Shown here: positions 8,607-17,186 of the stretch, one piece after another | How positions within the stretch are numbered: position 1 is the stretch's first letter | Layout of the letters: every line of letters begins with the position of its first letter | Source of the DNA: Lutibacter sp. B2 | GTDB lineage: Bacteria > Bacillota > Clostridia > Peptostreptococcales > Thermotaleaceae | DNA length: 64,000 nt | Direction of reading: 5' to 3' | Assembly (NCBI GenBank): GCA_015686845.1 | Contig: JADPRS010000004.1 | Location: 62,001-126,000 of the forward strand | The notes under the pieces: model-generated | Told to the model about the DNA's origin: nothing | The model's database searches: none | What the model saw: the letters and a program-made list of their open reading frames with translations, nothing else | Program-made: the position numbers and the translations under genes

Positions 8607-9185
8607 ATGAGAAAAAATAAGTCTATTGCTATGTTTTTAATATGTATGCTGATGTTGTTTGTAGTAGGTGGATGTAAGGCAGCACAAAAACCAATAGGGT
8701 ATCAAAACAGAACTGGAACTGGAAATGGGAATGGAACGATCCCAAATAACTATGGACCTAACAATCAAAACAGAATTGGAGAGGAACCTATAACAAAACC
8801 TTATGGAATAAATGAACCTTTGCCTAACAATCAGAACTTGAGAATGGATAAAAAACTATTACCAGATACAAACCAAGAATCTAAGATTGAAAATAGCATA
8901 ATCACATTAAAGGAAGTAGATGCAGCAAATGTACTATTAGGAGAAAATAATGCATATGTAGCGGTAAAACTAAATGAAAATTTAGGAACTGCACAGCAAC
9001 AAACCGTAAGAGATAGAATCGTACAAAAAGTAAAAGATATGGATGGAAAGATAAAAAATGTATCTGTTTCTATGGATGAAAATGTTATGACAAAGGTAAA
9101 AGGATACCAAAATGAAATTAAAGGTGGTCAAACAATCGATCGATTTATGAATGATATTAAATCATTGTTTAGAACAAACTATTAA
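8607..9185 (+). CDS. YhcN/YlaJ family sporulation lipoprotein
   Basis: The start is placed at the ATG of MRKNKSIAM, 8 bases after GAAAGGAG; the frame also opens at a TTG at 8589 that overlaps this ribosome site. The 192-residue protein has a lipoprotein signal ending VVGGCKA. An Asn/Gly/Pro-rich linker follows (about residues 25-75), then the C-terminal YhcN/YlaJ domain, recognisable from LGENNAYVAVKLNEN, then QQQTVRDRIVQKVKDMD and NVSVSMDENVMTKVKGY. Known members are spore-membrane lipoproteins that influence germination or outgrowth. It is monocistronic with its own terminator. Confidence 0.85.
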   Translation: MRKNKSIAMFLICMLMLFVVGGCKAAQKPIGYQNRTGTGNGNGTIPNNYGPNNQNRIGEEPITKPYGINEPLPNNQNLRMDKKLLPDTNQESKIENSIITLKEVDAANVLLGENNAYVAVKLNENLGTAQQQTVRDRIVQKVKDMDGKIKNVSVSMDENVMTKVKGYQNEIKGGQTIDRFMNDIKSLFRTNY

Positions 9186-9190
9186 AAGTA

Positions 9191-9228
9191 AAAAAGCAAA
9201 AGATTATTTTTTGTCTTTTGCTTTTTTT
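9191..9228 (+). terminator. Terminator after the spore lipoprotein gene
   Basis: A 13-bp stem (AAAAAGCAAAAGA / TCTTTTGCTTTTT) lies six bases past the stop and runs into a T tract. Confidence 0.88.
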
Positions 9229-9272
9229 ATTTTTACTTTCAAAAAAAACCAGTATGCACAATCCGTATTGAA

Positions 9273-9289
9273 AATACATATGATGTATT
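9273..9289. repeat. Palindrome AATACAT-ATG-ATGTATT
   Basis: A perfect 7-bp inverted repeat with a 3-bp centre lies 80 bases before the 32-residue ORF upstream of the serine recombinase. It could be an operator or a recombinase half-site pair; neither is proven. Confidence 0.45.
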
Positions 9290-9298
9290 AAGTCTCAA

Positions 9299-9316
9299 TA
9301 TATACTAACGTATATA
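9299..9316. repeat. Palindrome TATATAC-TAAC-GTATATA
   Basis: A perfect 7-bp inverted repeat with a 4-bp centre starts 9 bases after the preceding palindrome. Together they form a 44-bp double-dyad block immediately upstream of the recombinase locus. Possible roles are a regulator operator or a crossover site. Confidence 0.45.
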
Positions 9317-9368
9317 CTGGGTTCTACTCACATTATACTAATGGAGTGTAGAATAAAGGGGTGTTGTT

Positions 9369-9467
9369 ATGGAAAATAAAGAAGTTGAAATAACAAGGAG
9401 TTTTGAAGGAGAAAAAACTTTGGAAGAAGTAATCAGGGAATTGATTGAATTAGAACTTGGGAAATAG
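9369..9467 (+). CDS. Small 32-residue ORF ahead of the serine recombinase
   Basis: The ORF has a GGGGTGTTGTT ribosome-site context and ends 11 bases before the recombinase start. The product begins MENKEVEITRSFEGEKTLEE and continues into an amphipathic helix rich in Glu, Ile and Leu. It is acidic, with no membrane segment. Short ORFs just ahead of large serine recombinases are common in clostridial elements, so cotranscription is likely. The function is unknown, and length alone makes the coding call uncertain. Confidence 0.55.
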   Translation: MENKEVEITRSFEGEKTLEEVIRELIELELGK

Positions 9468-9478
9468 GGGGCTTTTAT

Positions 9479-10942
9479 GTGAAATGTGCTATATATGTTC
9501 GTGTATCTACAGACATGGATGCACAAAAAAGTAGTATAGCACACCAAAGAAAATTTTTTGAAGAATATACTAAAAGCAAAGGATGGCAGATTTACAAGAT
9601 ATATGAAGATATAGAGAGTGGAAGAAACATAAAAAATCGTAGGGGACTAAAAGAATTAATTAAAGACAGTGAAAATGAAAAATTTAATATAGTGCTTACA
9701 AAAAGTATTTCACGTTTTGCAAGAAATACATTAGAAGGATTACACATGATCAGAGAATTTAAAGATCAACATATTCGGTTTATAACCATAGAAGATGGAT
9801 TTGACTCTGAAGAATATGATGAATTTATGTTTACACTTCTTCTGTCGATAGCGCAAAAAGAATCCGAAAAAATGAGTGAACGAATTCGGTTTGGTAAAAT
9901 GTGCAGAGCGAAAAATGGAAATTATAATGGAAGCATCGTTCCTTTCGGTTATAAAAAAATAGATAAAAATAAAATCGTACCTGCACAAGATAGTAGCACT
10001 TACATAGTGAAAAAAATATTTTCCATGTATTTAGAAGGAAATGGAATTTATAAAATTGCAAAAGAATTAAATGAAAAAGCATACCCTACCCCTAGTCAAA
10101 TAGCAGGAAAAAAGAATAGCACGAGTATTTGGTATCAAAGCAGCATCAGAAAAATTATTTCTAATTCATTCTATATAGGGAATTTAGTACAAAATAAAAC
10201 GAAAACAGAAAATGCCTTAACAGGAAAGAGAAAAAAAACAAACATAGACGAATATATTTATGTATATAATAACCACGAAGGAATTATAGAGCCTATCGTT
10301 TTTAAAGAAGTACAAAGAAAGTTAAAGGAAAAACAAGTAAAAAAAATAAAAGGAAAAAACAGCTTGTTTTCAAATGTTTTATTCTGTGGCAAATGTGGAA
10401 GTAAACTATATTATAAAAAAAATAAAAATGCATATGTATGTGGAAAATCTAATAAAATGGGCAAAAAATATTGTACTGGCGTATATGTGAATGAGAAATT
10501 ATTAGAAATGTATATAGCAAAAGATTTGAAAGAAGTTGTTCATCAATCTATTTCAATAGAAAAAATAGAAAAAAGTATAAAAGAAAATCATAAAGAAAAA
10601 AATAAGAAAACAAAACTTGAAGAAATAAATAAGGATATGGCTGGATTGGAGGAGAAAAAAAGAAGATTGTTAGATTTTGTACTAAATAATTGGATAGATG
10701 ATAACACTTATGTAAGAAAGAAAAAAGAAATAAAATCACAATCTCAATTATTAATAAAAGAAAGAGATCAATTAATTAAGAGTGATCATGAAAAGCAAAA
10801 AATCTTAAAAACTACATTGCAAGATTTATTGTTATTTAAAGAATTAAAGCATATGAGCGTTCATAAGTTGATTGAAAGAATTTGTATATGGGATGATTGG
10901 AAAATACATATTGAATATGGATTTTTCATAGAGGATAAATAA
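9479..10942 (+). CDS. Large serine recombinase (resolvase/invertase family, SpoIVCA-like architecture)
   Basis: The start is the GTG at 9479, behind GGGGG; the overlapping ATG at 9477 meets a stop at once. The 487-residue product has an N-terminal resolvase catalytic domain beginning MKCAIYVRVSTDMDAQKSS, with the nucleophile Ser10 in VRVST. Further marks are SISRFARNTLEGL and GKMCRAKNGNYNGSIVPFGYKK. A recombinase domain (about 170-270), a zinc ribbon (CGKCGSKLYY...YVCGK...KKYCTG, about 305-340) and a Lys-rich coiled coil (about 360-440) follow. This is the complete set for a site-specific integrase/excisionase. No phage, transposon or split gene is visible beside it, so its target is unknown. 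Confidence 0.93.
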   Translation: MKCAIYVRVSTDMDAQKSSIAHQRKFFEEYTKSKGWQIYKIYEDIESGRNIKNRRGLKELIKDSENEKFNIVLTKSISRFARNTLEGLHMIREFKDQHIRFITIEDGFDSEEYDEFMFTLLLSIAQKESEKMSERIRFGKMCRAKNGNYNGSIVPFGYKKIDKNKIVPAQDSSTYIVKKIFSMYLEGNGIYKIAKELNEKAYPTPSQIAGKKNSTSIWYQSSIRKIISNSFYIGNLVQNKTKTENALTGKRKKTNIDEYIYVYNNHEGIIEPIVFKEVQRKLKEKQVKKIKGKNSLFSNVLFCGKCGSKLYYKKNKNAYVCGKSNKMGKKYCTGVYVNEKLLEMYIAKDLKEVVHQSISIEKIEKSIKENHKEKNKKTKLEEINKDMAGLEEKKRRLLDFVLNNWIDDNTYVRKKKEIKSQSQLLIKERDQLIKSDHEKQKILKTTLQDLLLFKELKHMSVHKLIERICIWDDWKIHIEYGFFIEDK

Positions 10943-11133
10943 AAATAAAAAAAAGGAAGTATTATGGATGAATACCAAAAAGTGTGTATTAAACTGGACA
11001 AAAATGTCGCACGATAAGTGAATTAAATGGACGATTTGTACAGAAATATGAACAATGTACGAAAAAAAGACACTTTTATATGAAGTGAAAATAAACAAAT
11101 CGCTAAAAACAAACAAATACGTAGATTAAAAAG
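10943..11133 (+). other. Region downstream of the recombinase
   Basis: No convincing gene. A 17-codon reading frame (10964-11017, starting MDEYQKVCIK) follows AAAGGAAG, but it is too short to defend. Small dyads occur: TTTGTAC / GTACGAA around 11036-11062, and CACTT / GAAGTG around 11071-11087. No clean attachment-site duplication matching the left side of the locus was found. Confidence 0.4.
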
Positions 11134-11162
11134 TTGGCAAGGTATTTGCTTATAGATATAAT
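11134..11162 (+). promoter_or_regulatory. Sigma-A promoter of the thiolase gene
   Basis: TTGGCA, a 17-base spacer and a perfect TATAAT lie 56 bases before the thiolase ATG. Confidence 0.85.
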
Positions 11163-11217
11163 GTTCATGTTATTCATGTTGAAAAACTTTTATATATATA
11201 TTAAGGGAGGAATTACG

Positions 11218-12396
11218 ATGAGAGAAGTAGTAATTGCGAGTGCAGTAAGAACGGCAGTAGGAAGTTATGGTGGATCTTTAAAAGATTTCGCAGCACCTGA
11301 TTTAGGCGCAATCGTTATTAAAGAAGCTATGAATAGAGCAGGCGTTAAGCCAGAAACAGTTGATGAAGTAATATTTGGTTGCGTATTACAAGCAGGCCAA
11401 GGACAAAATGTTGCAAGACAAACAGCAGTAAAAGCTGGAATTCCTATTGAAATACCAGCAACTACAATTAATATTATTTGTGGTTCAGGTCTTAAATCAG
11501 TATCTTTAGCAGCACAAATGGTTATGTCTGGAGATAATGATATTGTTATTGCAGGTGGTACTGAAGTAATGAGTGCAGCACCATATGTTGTTCCAAAAGC
11601 AAGATGGGGACACAGAATGGGAGACGGAAAATTCATAGATGAAATGATCAAAGATGGTTTATGGGATGCTTTCAATAACTATCACATGGGAATGACAGCA
11701 GAAAATGTTGCACAGCAATGGGGAATTAGTAGAGAAGAGCAAGATGAATTTGCTGCAACTAGCCAAAATAGAGCAGAAAAAGCTAGAAAAGAAGGAAAAT
11801 TTAAAGATGAAATCGTTCCAGTAGAAGTAAAAACTAGAAAAGGATCATTCATGTTTGAAGAAGATGAGTTCATCAGAGATGGCGTAACAAAAGAAGCACT
11901 TGGAAAATTAAAACCAGCATTCAAAAAAGATGGTGGTACAGTTACAGCAGGAAATGCTTCTGGAATCAATGATGGAGCAGCAGCTTTCGTAATCATGTCT
12001 AAAGAAAAAGCAGATGAACTTGGAATTAAACCTTTAGCTACAATCGTATCTCATGCAACAGCTGGAGTTGATCCATCAATCATGGGAACTGGACCAATCC
12101 CTTCTAGTAGAAAAGCATTAGAAAGAGCTGGACTTAAAATAGAAGATATCGATTTAGTTGAAGCAAACGAAGCATTTGCAGCACAAGCGATTGCAGTAAA
12201 AAGAGATCTTAACTTAGATATGGAAAAAACAAATGTAAATGGTGGAGCAATTTCAATTGGTCACCCAATCGGAGCAAGTGGTGGTAGAATCTTAACAACA
12301 TTATTATATGAAATGAAGAAAAGAGATTCTAAGTACGGATTAGCTACTTTATGTATCGGTGGCGGAATGGGAACTGCATTAATCGTAAAAAGATAA
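11218..12396 (+). CDS. thlA: Acetyl-CoA C-acetyltransferase (biosynthetic-type thiolase)
   Basis: This enzyme interconverts two acetyl-CoA and acetoacetyl-CoA, feeding or draining butyrate-type fermentation. The start is the ATG 7 bases after AAGGGAGG, giving 392 residues, the usual thiolase length; the longer frame back to 11134 would run through the promoter. Cys88 in [10 protein letters not shown] is the acyl-carrying nucleophile. [10 protein letters not shown] carries the catalytic His, and [13 protein letters not shown] carries the second Cys. The gene stands alone, with a strong promoter and terminator. It could also process acetoacetate-derived units from lysine fermentation, but that link is inference. 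Confidence 0.96.
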   Translation: MREVVIASAVRTAVGSYGGSLKDFAAPDLGAIVIKEAMNRAGVKPETVDEVIFGCVLQAGQGQNVARQTAVKAGIPIEIPATTINIICGSGLKSVSLAAQMVMSGDNDIVIAGGTEVMSAAPYVVPKARWGHRMGDGKFIDEMIKDGLWDAFNNYHMGMTAENVAQQWGISREEQDEFAATSQNRAEKARKEGKFKDEIVPVEVKTRKGSFMFEEDEFIRDGVTKEALGKLKPAFKKDGGTVTAGNASGINDGAAAFVIMSKEKADELGIKPLATIVSHATAGVDPSIMGTGPIPSSRKALERAGLKIEDIDLVEANEAFAAQAIAVKRDLNLDMEKTNVNGGAISIGHPIGASGGRILTTLLYEMKKRDSKYGLATLCIGGGMGTALIVKR

Positions 12397-12410
12397 TAAC
12401 GAATACTTTA

Positions 12411-12440
12411 AAAAGAGGATGAGAAATCATCCTCTTTTAT
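12411..12440 (+). terminator. Terminator of the thiolase gene
   Basis: A 12-bp stem (AAAAGAGGATGA, loop GAAA, TCATCCTCTTTT) is followed by a short T-rich tail. Confidence 0.85.
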
Positions 12441-12532
12441 TCTACAAGAAATTTGTGAATATGAAATGCATTTTTTGGGAATAATCCTAGGATATACAAG
12501 GGGTAAAAAAGAATGAATAGAGGTAGATGGTT

Positions 12533-13270
12533 ATGAAAAAATCATATATAAAAAAAATTGAGAAATCTATACAACTTGCCAAGCAAAATAATTTTTTCGA
12601 TCATTTATATAGGATATACGATGGCATAGGACAAGGAACATGTACTGGATGTACAAAATGCTGTATGGAATCTGTCCATACGCATTACATAGAGTTTTTA
12701 AATATAGTTGGATATCTAAAAAAAAATAATGCACTATGTAAGGAATTATTTCCTAGAATAATAAAATATTATTTTTTAGAACTGGTAACAAAAGAAAGAT
12801 GCCCTTTCTTAAATGAACAGGGGTTATGCTTAATCTATGATGTAAGACCGTTAGTCTGTAGAGTATTTGGACATTGGACGAAAGAAGAATATAAACAAAA
12901 TTACAAAAATACATTAAATGAAAACATACATATCAAAAAAGTTTTTAAAAACCACTATAAAATTCATCTTCCTAAAGAAGTTGTTGAATATAGAATCCCT
13001 TATTGTGAGAGCTTTCAAGTGGATCAAAGGATTGAAACACATCAAAGGCAAAGCATGACAGATGCCATATTTACAATGGAATCTAGATTTTTTATGGGCG
13101 GGCTTCTTGAAGAAAGTGATTTAAATACGGGTCTTGTATCATGGTTTGTAAATCTGATTTTAGACAAAGAAAAAGCAAGTGAACTTAGGATTCAAATTAT
13201 GAAAGAGTATTTGGAAAATCAAAATAGTGAAACCCTAGATGAAATAATAACAAAATCCTACAATGCCTAA
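12533..13270 (+). CDS. YkgJ family cysteine-cluster protein
   Basis: A 245-residue cytosolic protein. An N-terminal CTGCTKCC cluster (C-x2-C-x2-CC) and a following CPFLNEQGLCLIYDVRPLVC block define the YkgJ/Fe-S-or-zinc chelating family, in which the cysteines bind a metal. The biochemical role is unknown. The ATG at 12533 is preferred because AGAGGT lies 8 bases upstream; an in-frame ATG at 12527 is too close to that site. The stop overlaps the terminator that separates it from the amidase fusion gene. It forms a single-gene unit. Confidence 0.85.
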   Translation: MKKSYIKKIEKSIQLAKQNNFFDHLYRIYDGIGQGTCTGCTKCCMESVHTHYIEFLNIVGYLKKNNALCKELFPRIIKYYFLELVTKERCPFLNEQGLCLIYDVRPLVCRVFGHWTKEEYKQNYKNTLNENIHIKKVFKNHYKIHLPKEVVEYRIPYCESFQVDQRIETHQRQSMTDAIFTMESRFFMGGLLEESDLNTGLVSWFVNLILDKEKASELRIQIMKEYLENQNSETLDEIITKSYNA

Positions 13271-13288
13271 TAGGCATTTTTTTTATTT
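13262..13288 (+). terminator. Terminator overlapping the YkgJ-family stop codon
   Basis: AATGCCT and AGGCATT form a 7-bp stem with a 3-base loop, followed by eight Ts. The stop TAA lies within the hairpin. Confidence 0.8.
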
Positions 13289-13379
13289 TAGCAACGGAAT
13301 TTTTTCTACACTCCATACTAATGTACTGTTCAGACCAAGGGTAGAATATATCTTTGGTTTTGTTAGAGGAGGAGAAAAA

Positions 13380-14801
13380 ATGAGAGATGAGAATATAAAT
13401 GTGAAAATTTATAATTTGAATAAAAAAGAAATTCATATAAAAAAAATAGATCAGTTGATTAAAGAAATGATTGCTTCTCAAATTCCTATAAATTTTGATA
13501 TAGAGGCATTAAAGGCTCAAGCTATTATGGCCATGACTTTATTGGTTAGAAAAATGAAGATATTCGGAGGCGTGGGATGTAAAGAATACGAAAGAGCCGA
13601 TATTTGCAAGGGTGAGAAGTGGATGGATGAAGATGAATTGAAGAAAAAATGGGGAGATGATTTTGAAAGGAATTGGAAGAAAGTAGATAGAGCTTTTAAA
13701 GAGACGGAAGGAAAGATCATCACGATTAATAATAAACCTATTGATCCAAGATACCATTTAACCTGTGGAGGAGCTACAGAAAATTCAGAAAACGTAGATG
13801 GAAGTAAAATCTTGTATTTAAGAAGGATGTTATGTGATTATTGTAAAAATTCTCCTTACTATAGTAACTATGTAGAATTATCTTTAGAGGAAATTGAAAA
13901 AAGATTGGATATAAAAACTGAAAAAGCATCACCAACGAAAGGTCCTAACATTGAGGGAATAATAGAGGAAATCATAAGAGATGAGCAAGGAAGAATAAGG
14001 AGTATGAAAATAGGCGGGAAAAAACTAAAGGGTGCAGAGGTAATGAAGCTTCTAGGCCTGAATTCTACTAGATTTGGATGGAAACCAATCGCTTTTAGAA
14101 TAGAAACAAAAGGAGAAGGACATGGGCTTGGATTATGCCAATATGGTGCAAATGAGATGGCGAAAGAAGGCAAAACAGCAGAAGAGATTTTAAAATATTA
14201 TTTTACAGGCGTAGAAATTAAAACTGTAGAAAAACCAAGTGTAGACAGTCCAATGAAAGGAAAAGTAATTGTACTAGATGCTGGTCATGGTGGAGATAAT
14301 ACAGAGGACGTAGTAGGGGTTAATGGGACGAGAGAGAAGGATATTAACTTATCAATCACTTTAAAATTAGCTGATTTTCTTAGAAAAGCAGGTGCTAAGG
14401 TTTATTTAACGAGAGAAACGGATGTTTATGTACCCTTAAGTCAGAGGGCCGATATTTCAAATAATATTAAACCAAACTTTTTTTTAAGCATACATCAGAA
14501 TTCTTTTGGAAATCCCAACATATCCGGGAGTGAAATTTACTATTATAGAGGAGACAAAGAAGGAGAAATATTAGCAAATCATATATTAGAACAATTTTCA
14601 AGTATGATAGGAATAACTTCTAAGGGTGTTAAAGTTGCAGGCTTTTATCTATTAAGAGAAGTGAGGAGTAGTACCCTACAGGTTGAAGTTGGGTTTATTA
14701 CAAATCCTGAAGAAGAGAAAAAATTAAAGAATGAAAAATATCAAACACTTGTAGCTCGTGAAATATGCAATGCATTTATAAAATATTACAGTTATGAATA
14801 A
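13380..14801 (+). CDS. SpoIID-domain / N-acetylmuramoyl-L-alanine amidase fusion
   Basis: A 473-residue protein with two peptidoglycan-cleaving modules. Residues about 35-290 are a SpoIID lytic-transglycosylase domain: DIEALKAQAIMAMTLLV with the conserved Glu, YHLTCGGATENSENV, and GEGHGLGLCQYGANEMA. Residues about 300-470 are an Amidase_3 domain: VIVLDAGHGG and GTREKD (zinc His and Glu), FLSIHQNSFG (zinc His), LQVEVGFITN (catalytic Glu). In spore engulfment SpoIID and SpoIIP supply these two activities as separate partners. There is no signal peptide or membrane anchor from this start, which follows GAGGAGG by 7 bases; the upstream extension is not hydrophobic either. Export and stage of action are unknown. 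Confidence 0.88.
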   Translation: MRDENINVKIYNLNKKEIHIKKIDQLIKEMIASQIPINFDIEALKAQAIMAMTLLVRKMKIFGGVGCKEYERADICKGEKWMDEDELKKKWGDDFERNWKKVDRAFKETEGKIITINNKPIDPRYHLTCGGATENSENVDGSKILYLRRMLCDYCKNSPYYSNYVELSLEEIEKRLDIKTEKASPTKGPNIEGIIEEIIRDEQGRIRSMKIGGKKLKGAEVMKLLGLNSTRFGWKPIAFRIETKGEGHGLGLCQYGANEMAKEGKTAEEILKYYFTGVEIKTVEKPSVDSPMKGKVIVLDAGHGGDNTEDVVGVNGTREKDINLSITLKLADFLRKAGAKVYLTRETDVYVPLSQRADISNNIKPNFFLSIHQNSFGNPNISGSEIYYYRGDKEGEILANHILEQFSSMIGITSKGVKVAGFYLLREVRSSTLQVEVGFITNPEEEKKLKNEKYQTLVAREICNAFIKYYSYE

Positions 14802-14917
14802 TATATGTAGAATAGCAAAATTAAATGTATATTTATTTTAGAAATTGCATAAATTAAATATATCGGTGAATTGTTTACGGGAGTGAAAATGCTTTCCAAA
14901 TGATATTTCGAGTTTTA

Positions 14918-14946
14918 TTGACAATTTATTAAATACATTATATAAT
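14918..14946 (+). promoter_or_regulatory. Consensus sigma-A promoter of veg
   Basis: A perfect TTGACA, a 17-base spacer and a perfect TATAAT. In Bacillus the veg promoter is also a near-consensus strong promoter. The start codon is 75 bases downstream. Confidence 0.95.
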
Positions 14947-15020
14947 GATAGGTCATATGTTTGACATGTGTATCGATATATGATATGATTGTAGTGTATC
15001 TTTTGAAAGAAGGTGATTAG

Positions 15021-15287
15021 GTGGCTACAAAAAGCACCCTAACAGAAATAAGGAAAAATGTGGAATTTCTTGTCGGAGAGAAAGTAAGGCTGAAAGCAAA
15101 TAAAGGCAGAAAAAAGGTATCTGTTAAGGAAGGAATCATAGAAAAGACTTACCCTAGTATATTTGTTGTATGTATTGATGGAGGATTTGATACGGTAAGA
15201 AGAGTATCTTATAGTTATTCAGATATACTTACAGAAACAGTAGAAATCATAAAATGTAATCAAGAAAATAATATACAAGTTAGTTAA
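15021..15287 (+). CDS. veg: Veg family protein
   Basis: An 88-residue basic cytosolic protein that starts at GTG after GAAAGAAGGTGAT. The sequence TLTEIRKNVEFLVGEKVRLK, KANKGRKKVSVKEGIIEKTY and TVRRVSYSYSDILTETVEI is diagnostic of the Veg/DUF1021 family, at full length. In Bacillus subtilis Veg promotes biofilm gene expression by antagonising SinR and also affects spore outgrowth. SinR is not seen here, so only the family is transferred. It has its own consensus promoter and terminator. Confidence 0.95.
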   Translation: MATKSTLTEIRKNVEFLVGEKVRLKANKGRKKVSVKEGIIEKTYPSIFVVCIDGGFDTVRRVSYSYSDILTETVEIIKCNQENNIQVS

Positions 15288-15294
15288 ATTATGT

Positions 15295-15325
15295 AACCGT
15301 CCAGTTTATTCTGGGCGGTTATTTT
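15295..15325 (+). terminator. Terminator of veg
   Basis: A 10-bp stem (AACCGTCCAG / CTGGGCGGTT, one G-U pair) with loop TTTATT, followed by ATTTTAATTTT. Confidence 0.85.
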
Positions 15326-15447
15326 AATTTTAAAACTATATTCTATTTTATTTACTATATGCATAGATATATATATATGGATTAGCCTGTAAACTATGGA
15401 GGATGTTTTATATAAGTGAAAAGGTAAATAAAGGAGGAGTAAAATTT

Positions 15448-17022
15448 ATGGCTGTTGAATTAATTACAGATTTACTGAAGATCGATCAAATAGTAGGCGA
15501 AAATGATAATCAGGCATTAGTAGAAGGCGAAATTCTTGTACCAGATGTTAAACCTGATATATCAAGAATTTTATCTGCAGATGCTACAGTAACTATAACT
15601 AAAAAAGAAGCTGTGCAAGATAAAATCATAGTAGATGGAGTAGTGAGTTTTAAAATTCTTTATGCATCGGAAAATGGAGAATATCCTGTCTATAGCGTAA
15701 ATGCAAGTGCAGGATTTAGTCAAAATGTAGATGTTGAAAATACTGTGATGGGTATGCAATGTAATATACTCTCTAAAATTGAACATGTAGATGTTGATAT
15801 TATAAATGAAAGAAAACTATCAATAAAGGCAGTGGTAAACCTCGAGGGCAAAAGTATAGAGACTTCTAAAATGGAAGTATTAAGTGATATGACAGGACTT
15901 GAAGATGTACAAATGCTTAGAGAAAAGATTACTTATAACGACCAGGTGGGTCAAAACACATCAGATCTTATGGTAAGAGAAAAATTTGAAATAGAAGAAG
16001 AATTTTTAGAAATAGCGGAAGTTATAAAATGTAATGCCTATGCACTTGAAAAAGAAAAACAAGTTACAGATGGGAAGGTAATCATAAGTGGAATCTTAAA
16101 AGTAAATACATTATATGTTGGATATGATGATAATAATTCACTACATTTATTGAAGCATGAAATTCCTTTTACCCATTTTGTAGAGGTATCAGGTGCACAA
16201 AAAGGAATGAAGTCAAAACTTTCTTTAAACGTAGATGAGGTTTATACAGATATAGGGGAAAATATAGAGGGTGCGAGAAAAGTACTTGAAATAGAAGCAA
16301 ATGTTAAAGCAAATGTAGTGGTAAATGAGCAAGAAGAAAAAGAAGTAATTATAGATGCATATTCCACTAGTAAAAATTTGAATTTAGAAAAAGAAAAGGT
16401 AAATTTAAAACAGATGATCGGAGAAAATACGGCAAATATGATTGTAAAAGAAGGGATCAATGTACCTTCCAATCAGCCAGATATTTTTAAGGTTTGCGAT
16501 GCAAATGCAACCCCTATTATAACAGATGTAAGTGTGGTAGAAGATAAAGTAATCATTGAAGGAATTATTGACGCAAATGTATTGTACTTATCAAAAGATG
16601 CAGAACAACCTGCACATGGATTTAGACAGGAGATACCATTTAGACATTTTGTTGAAGTGGAAGGCGCAAAGGAAGACATGCAGGCAGAGGTGGATATGAA
16701 AATCAGCGATGTAGGTTATACATTAGTCAGTCCAGAACAGGTAGAGATGAAAATAAATTTAGGAGCAGAGTGTGTAGTGAGTAAGAGCTATTCTATTTCT
16801 GTCCTTAAAAATGTAGAGGAATTAGAAGAAAAGCTTGATGTAAAGAGTAGACCAAGTATTGTTATTTATTATGCACAGCCTGGCGACTCTTTATGGAAGA
16901 TTGCAAAGAGATATCATACAACTGTAGAAGAATTAGTGAAGACAAATGATATAGAAAATCCAGAGGCAATTATGCCAGGGGAACAGATTTTTATTCAAAA
17001 GACATATGAATATAAATACTAA
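15448..17022 (+). CDS. sipL: SPOCS-LysM spore coat morphogenetic protein (SipL-like)
   Basis: A 524-residue protein with three SPOCS/DUF3794 modules (about 20-150, 170-310 and 330-460). Each module has an L-x-x-EG-x-x-VP-x-x-KPDI type opening: GEILVPDVKPDI for the first and GINVPSNQPDIFKVCDA for the third. A C-terminal LysM follows at about 478-521 (YAQPGDSLWKIAKRYHTTV). Clostridioides difficile SipL has this architecture and length; there the LysM binds SpoIVA to attach the coat to the forespore. The start is the ATG after AAAGGAGGAG. An upstream in-frame GTG extension from 15403 lacks a ribosome site. Mother-cell (sigma-E) expression is expected from the family; I could not place a promoter. 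Confidence 0.88.
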   Translation: MAVELITDLLKIDQIVGENDNQALVEGEILVPDVKPDISRILSADATVTITKKEAVQDKIIVDGVVSFKILYASENGEYPVYSVNASAGFSQNVDVENTVMGMQCNILSKIEHVDVDIINERKLSIKAVVNLEGKSIETSKMEVLSDMTGLEDVQMLREKITYNDQVGQNTSDLMVREKFEIEEEFLEIAEVIKCNAYALEKEKQVTDGKVIISGILKVNTLYVGYDDNNSLHLLKHEIPFTHFVEVSGAQKGMKSKLSLNVDEVYTDIGENIEGARKVLEIEANVKANVVVNEQEEKEVIIDAYSTSKNLNLEKEKVNLKQMIGENTANMIVKEGINVPSNQPDIFKVCDANATPIITDVSVVEDKVIIEGIIDANVLYLSKDAEQPAHGFRQEIPFRHFVEVEGAKEDMQAEVDMKISDVGYTLVSPEQVEMKINLGAECVVSKSYSISVLKNVEELEEKLDVKSRPSIVIYYAQPGDSLWKIAKRYHTTVEELVKTNDIENPEAIMPGEQIFIQKTYEYKY

Positions 17023-17027
17023 AAAAG

Positions 17028-17052
17028 TTCGTGGAATCCCACGAATTTTTTT
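17028..17052 (+). terminator. Terminator of sipL
   Basis: A 7-bp stem (TTCGTGG, loop AATC, CCACGAA) is followed by seven Ts. Confidence 0.88.
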
Positions 17053-17112
17053 ATGAAAATAATTTCGGACAAAGTTGCATAAAACATGAATTGACAGAAT
17101 ATATATTATATA

Positions 17113-17186
17113 TAACAAGGAAGCGAAGAAGTGTGTTTTGTAACGGGGCACCTAAAACACATGGAGCGAGTGGTGCAACCGCCCTA
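17113..17186 (+). promoter_or_regulatory. Cyclic di-GMP-II riboswitch
   Basis: The RNA shows the class-II layout. GCGAAGAAG is followed by helix P2 (GTGTTTT 17133-17139 with AAAACAC 17154-17160). P2 encloses GGGGCACC; GCACC (17148-17152) then pairs with GGTGC (17172-17176) outside P2, forming the pseudoknot. The conserved AGTGGTGCAACCG 3' end is present. This aligns with the Clostridioides difficile and C. acetobutylicum class-II aptamers element by element. Its 3' strand is shared with the left arm of a terminator, so ligand binding should favour read-through (an ON switch). It precedes a sensor kinase gene. Confidence 0.85.

Noticed and set aside
10964-11017. A 17-codon ORF after the recombinase with a fair ribosome site
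   Set aside because: Too short and without any composition or context signal that separates it from chance.
9339-13315. A 13-bp inverted match (ATGGAGTGTAGAA near 9341 and TTCTACACTCCAT near 13304) as possible attachment sites around the recombinase
   Set aside because: Dozens of 13-bp matches are expected by chance in 64 kb, and the flanking bases diverge at once. The interval also contains ordinary core genes.
14802-15447. A sigma-E promoter for sipL near GCATAGATAT at 15361
   Set aside because: A -10-like CATA is present, but no -35 ATA lies at the required 16-18 base distance, so it is not annotated.
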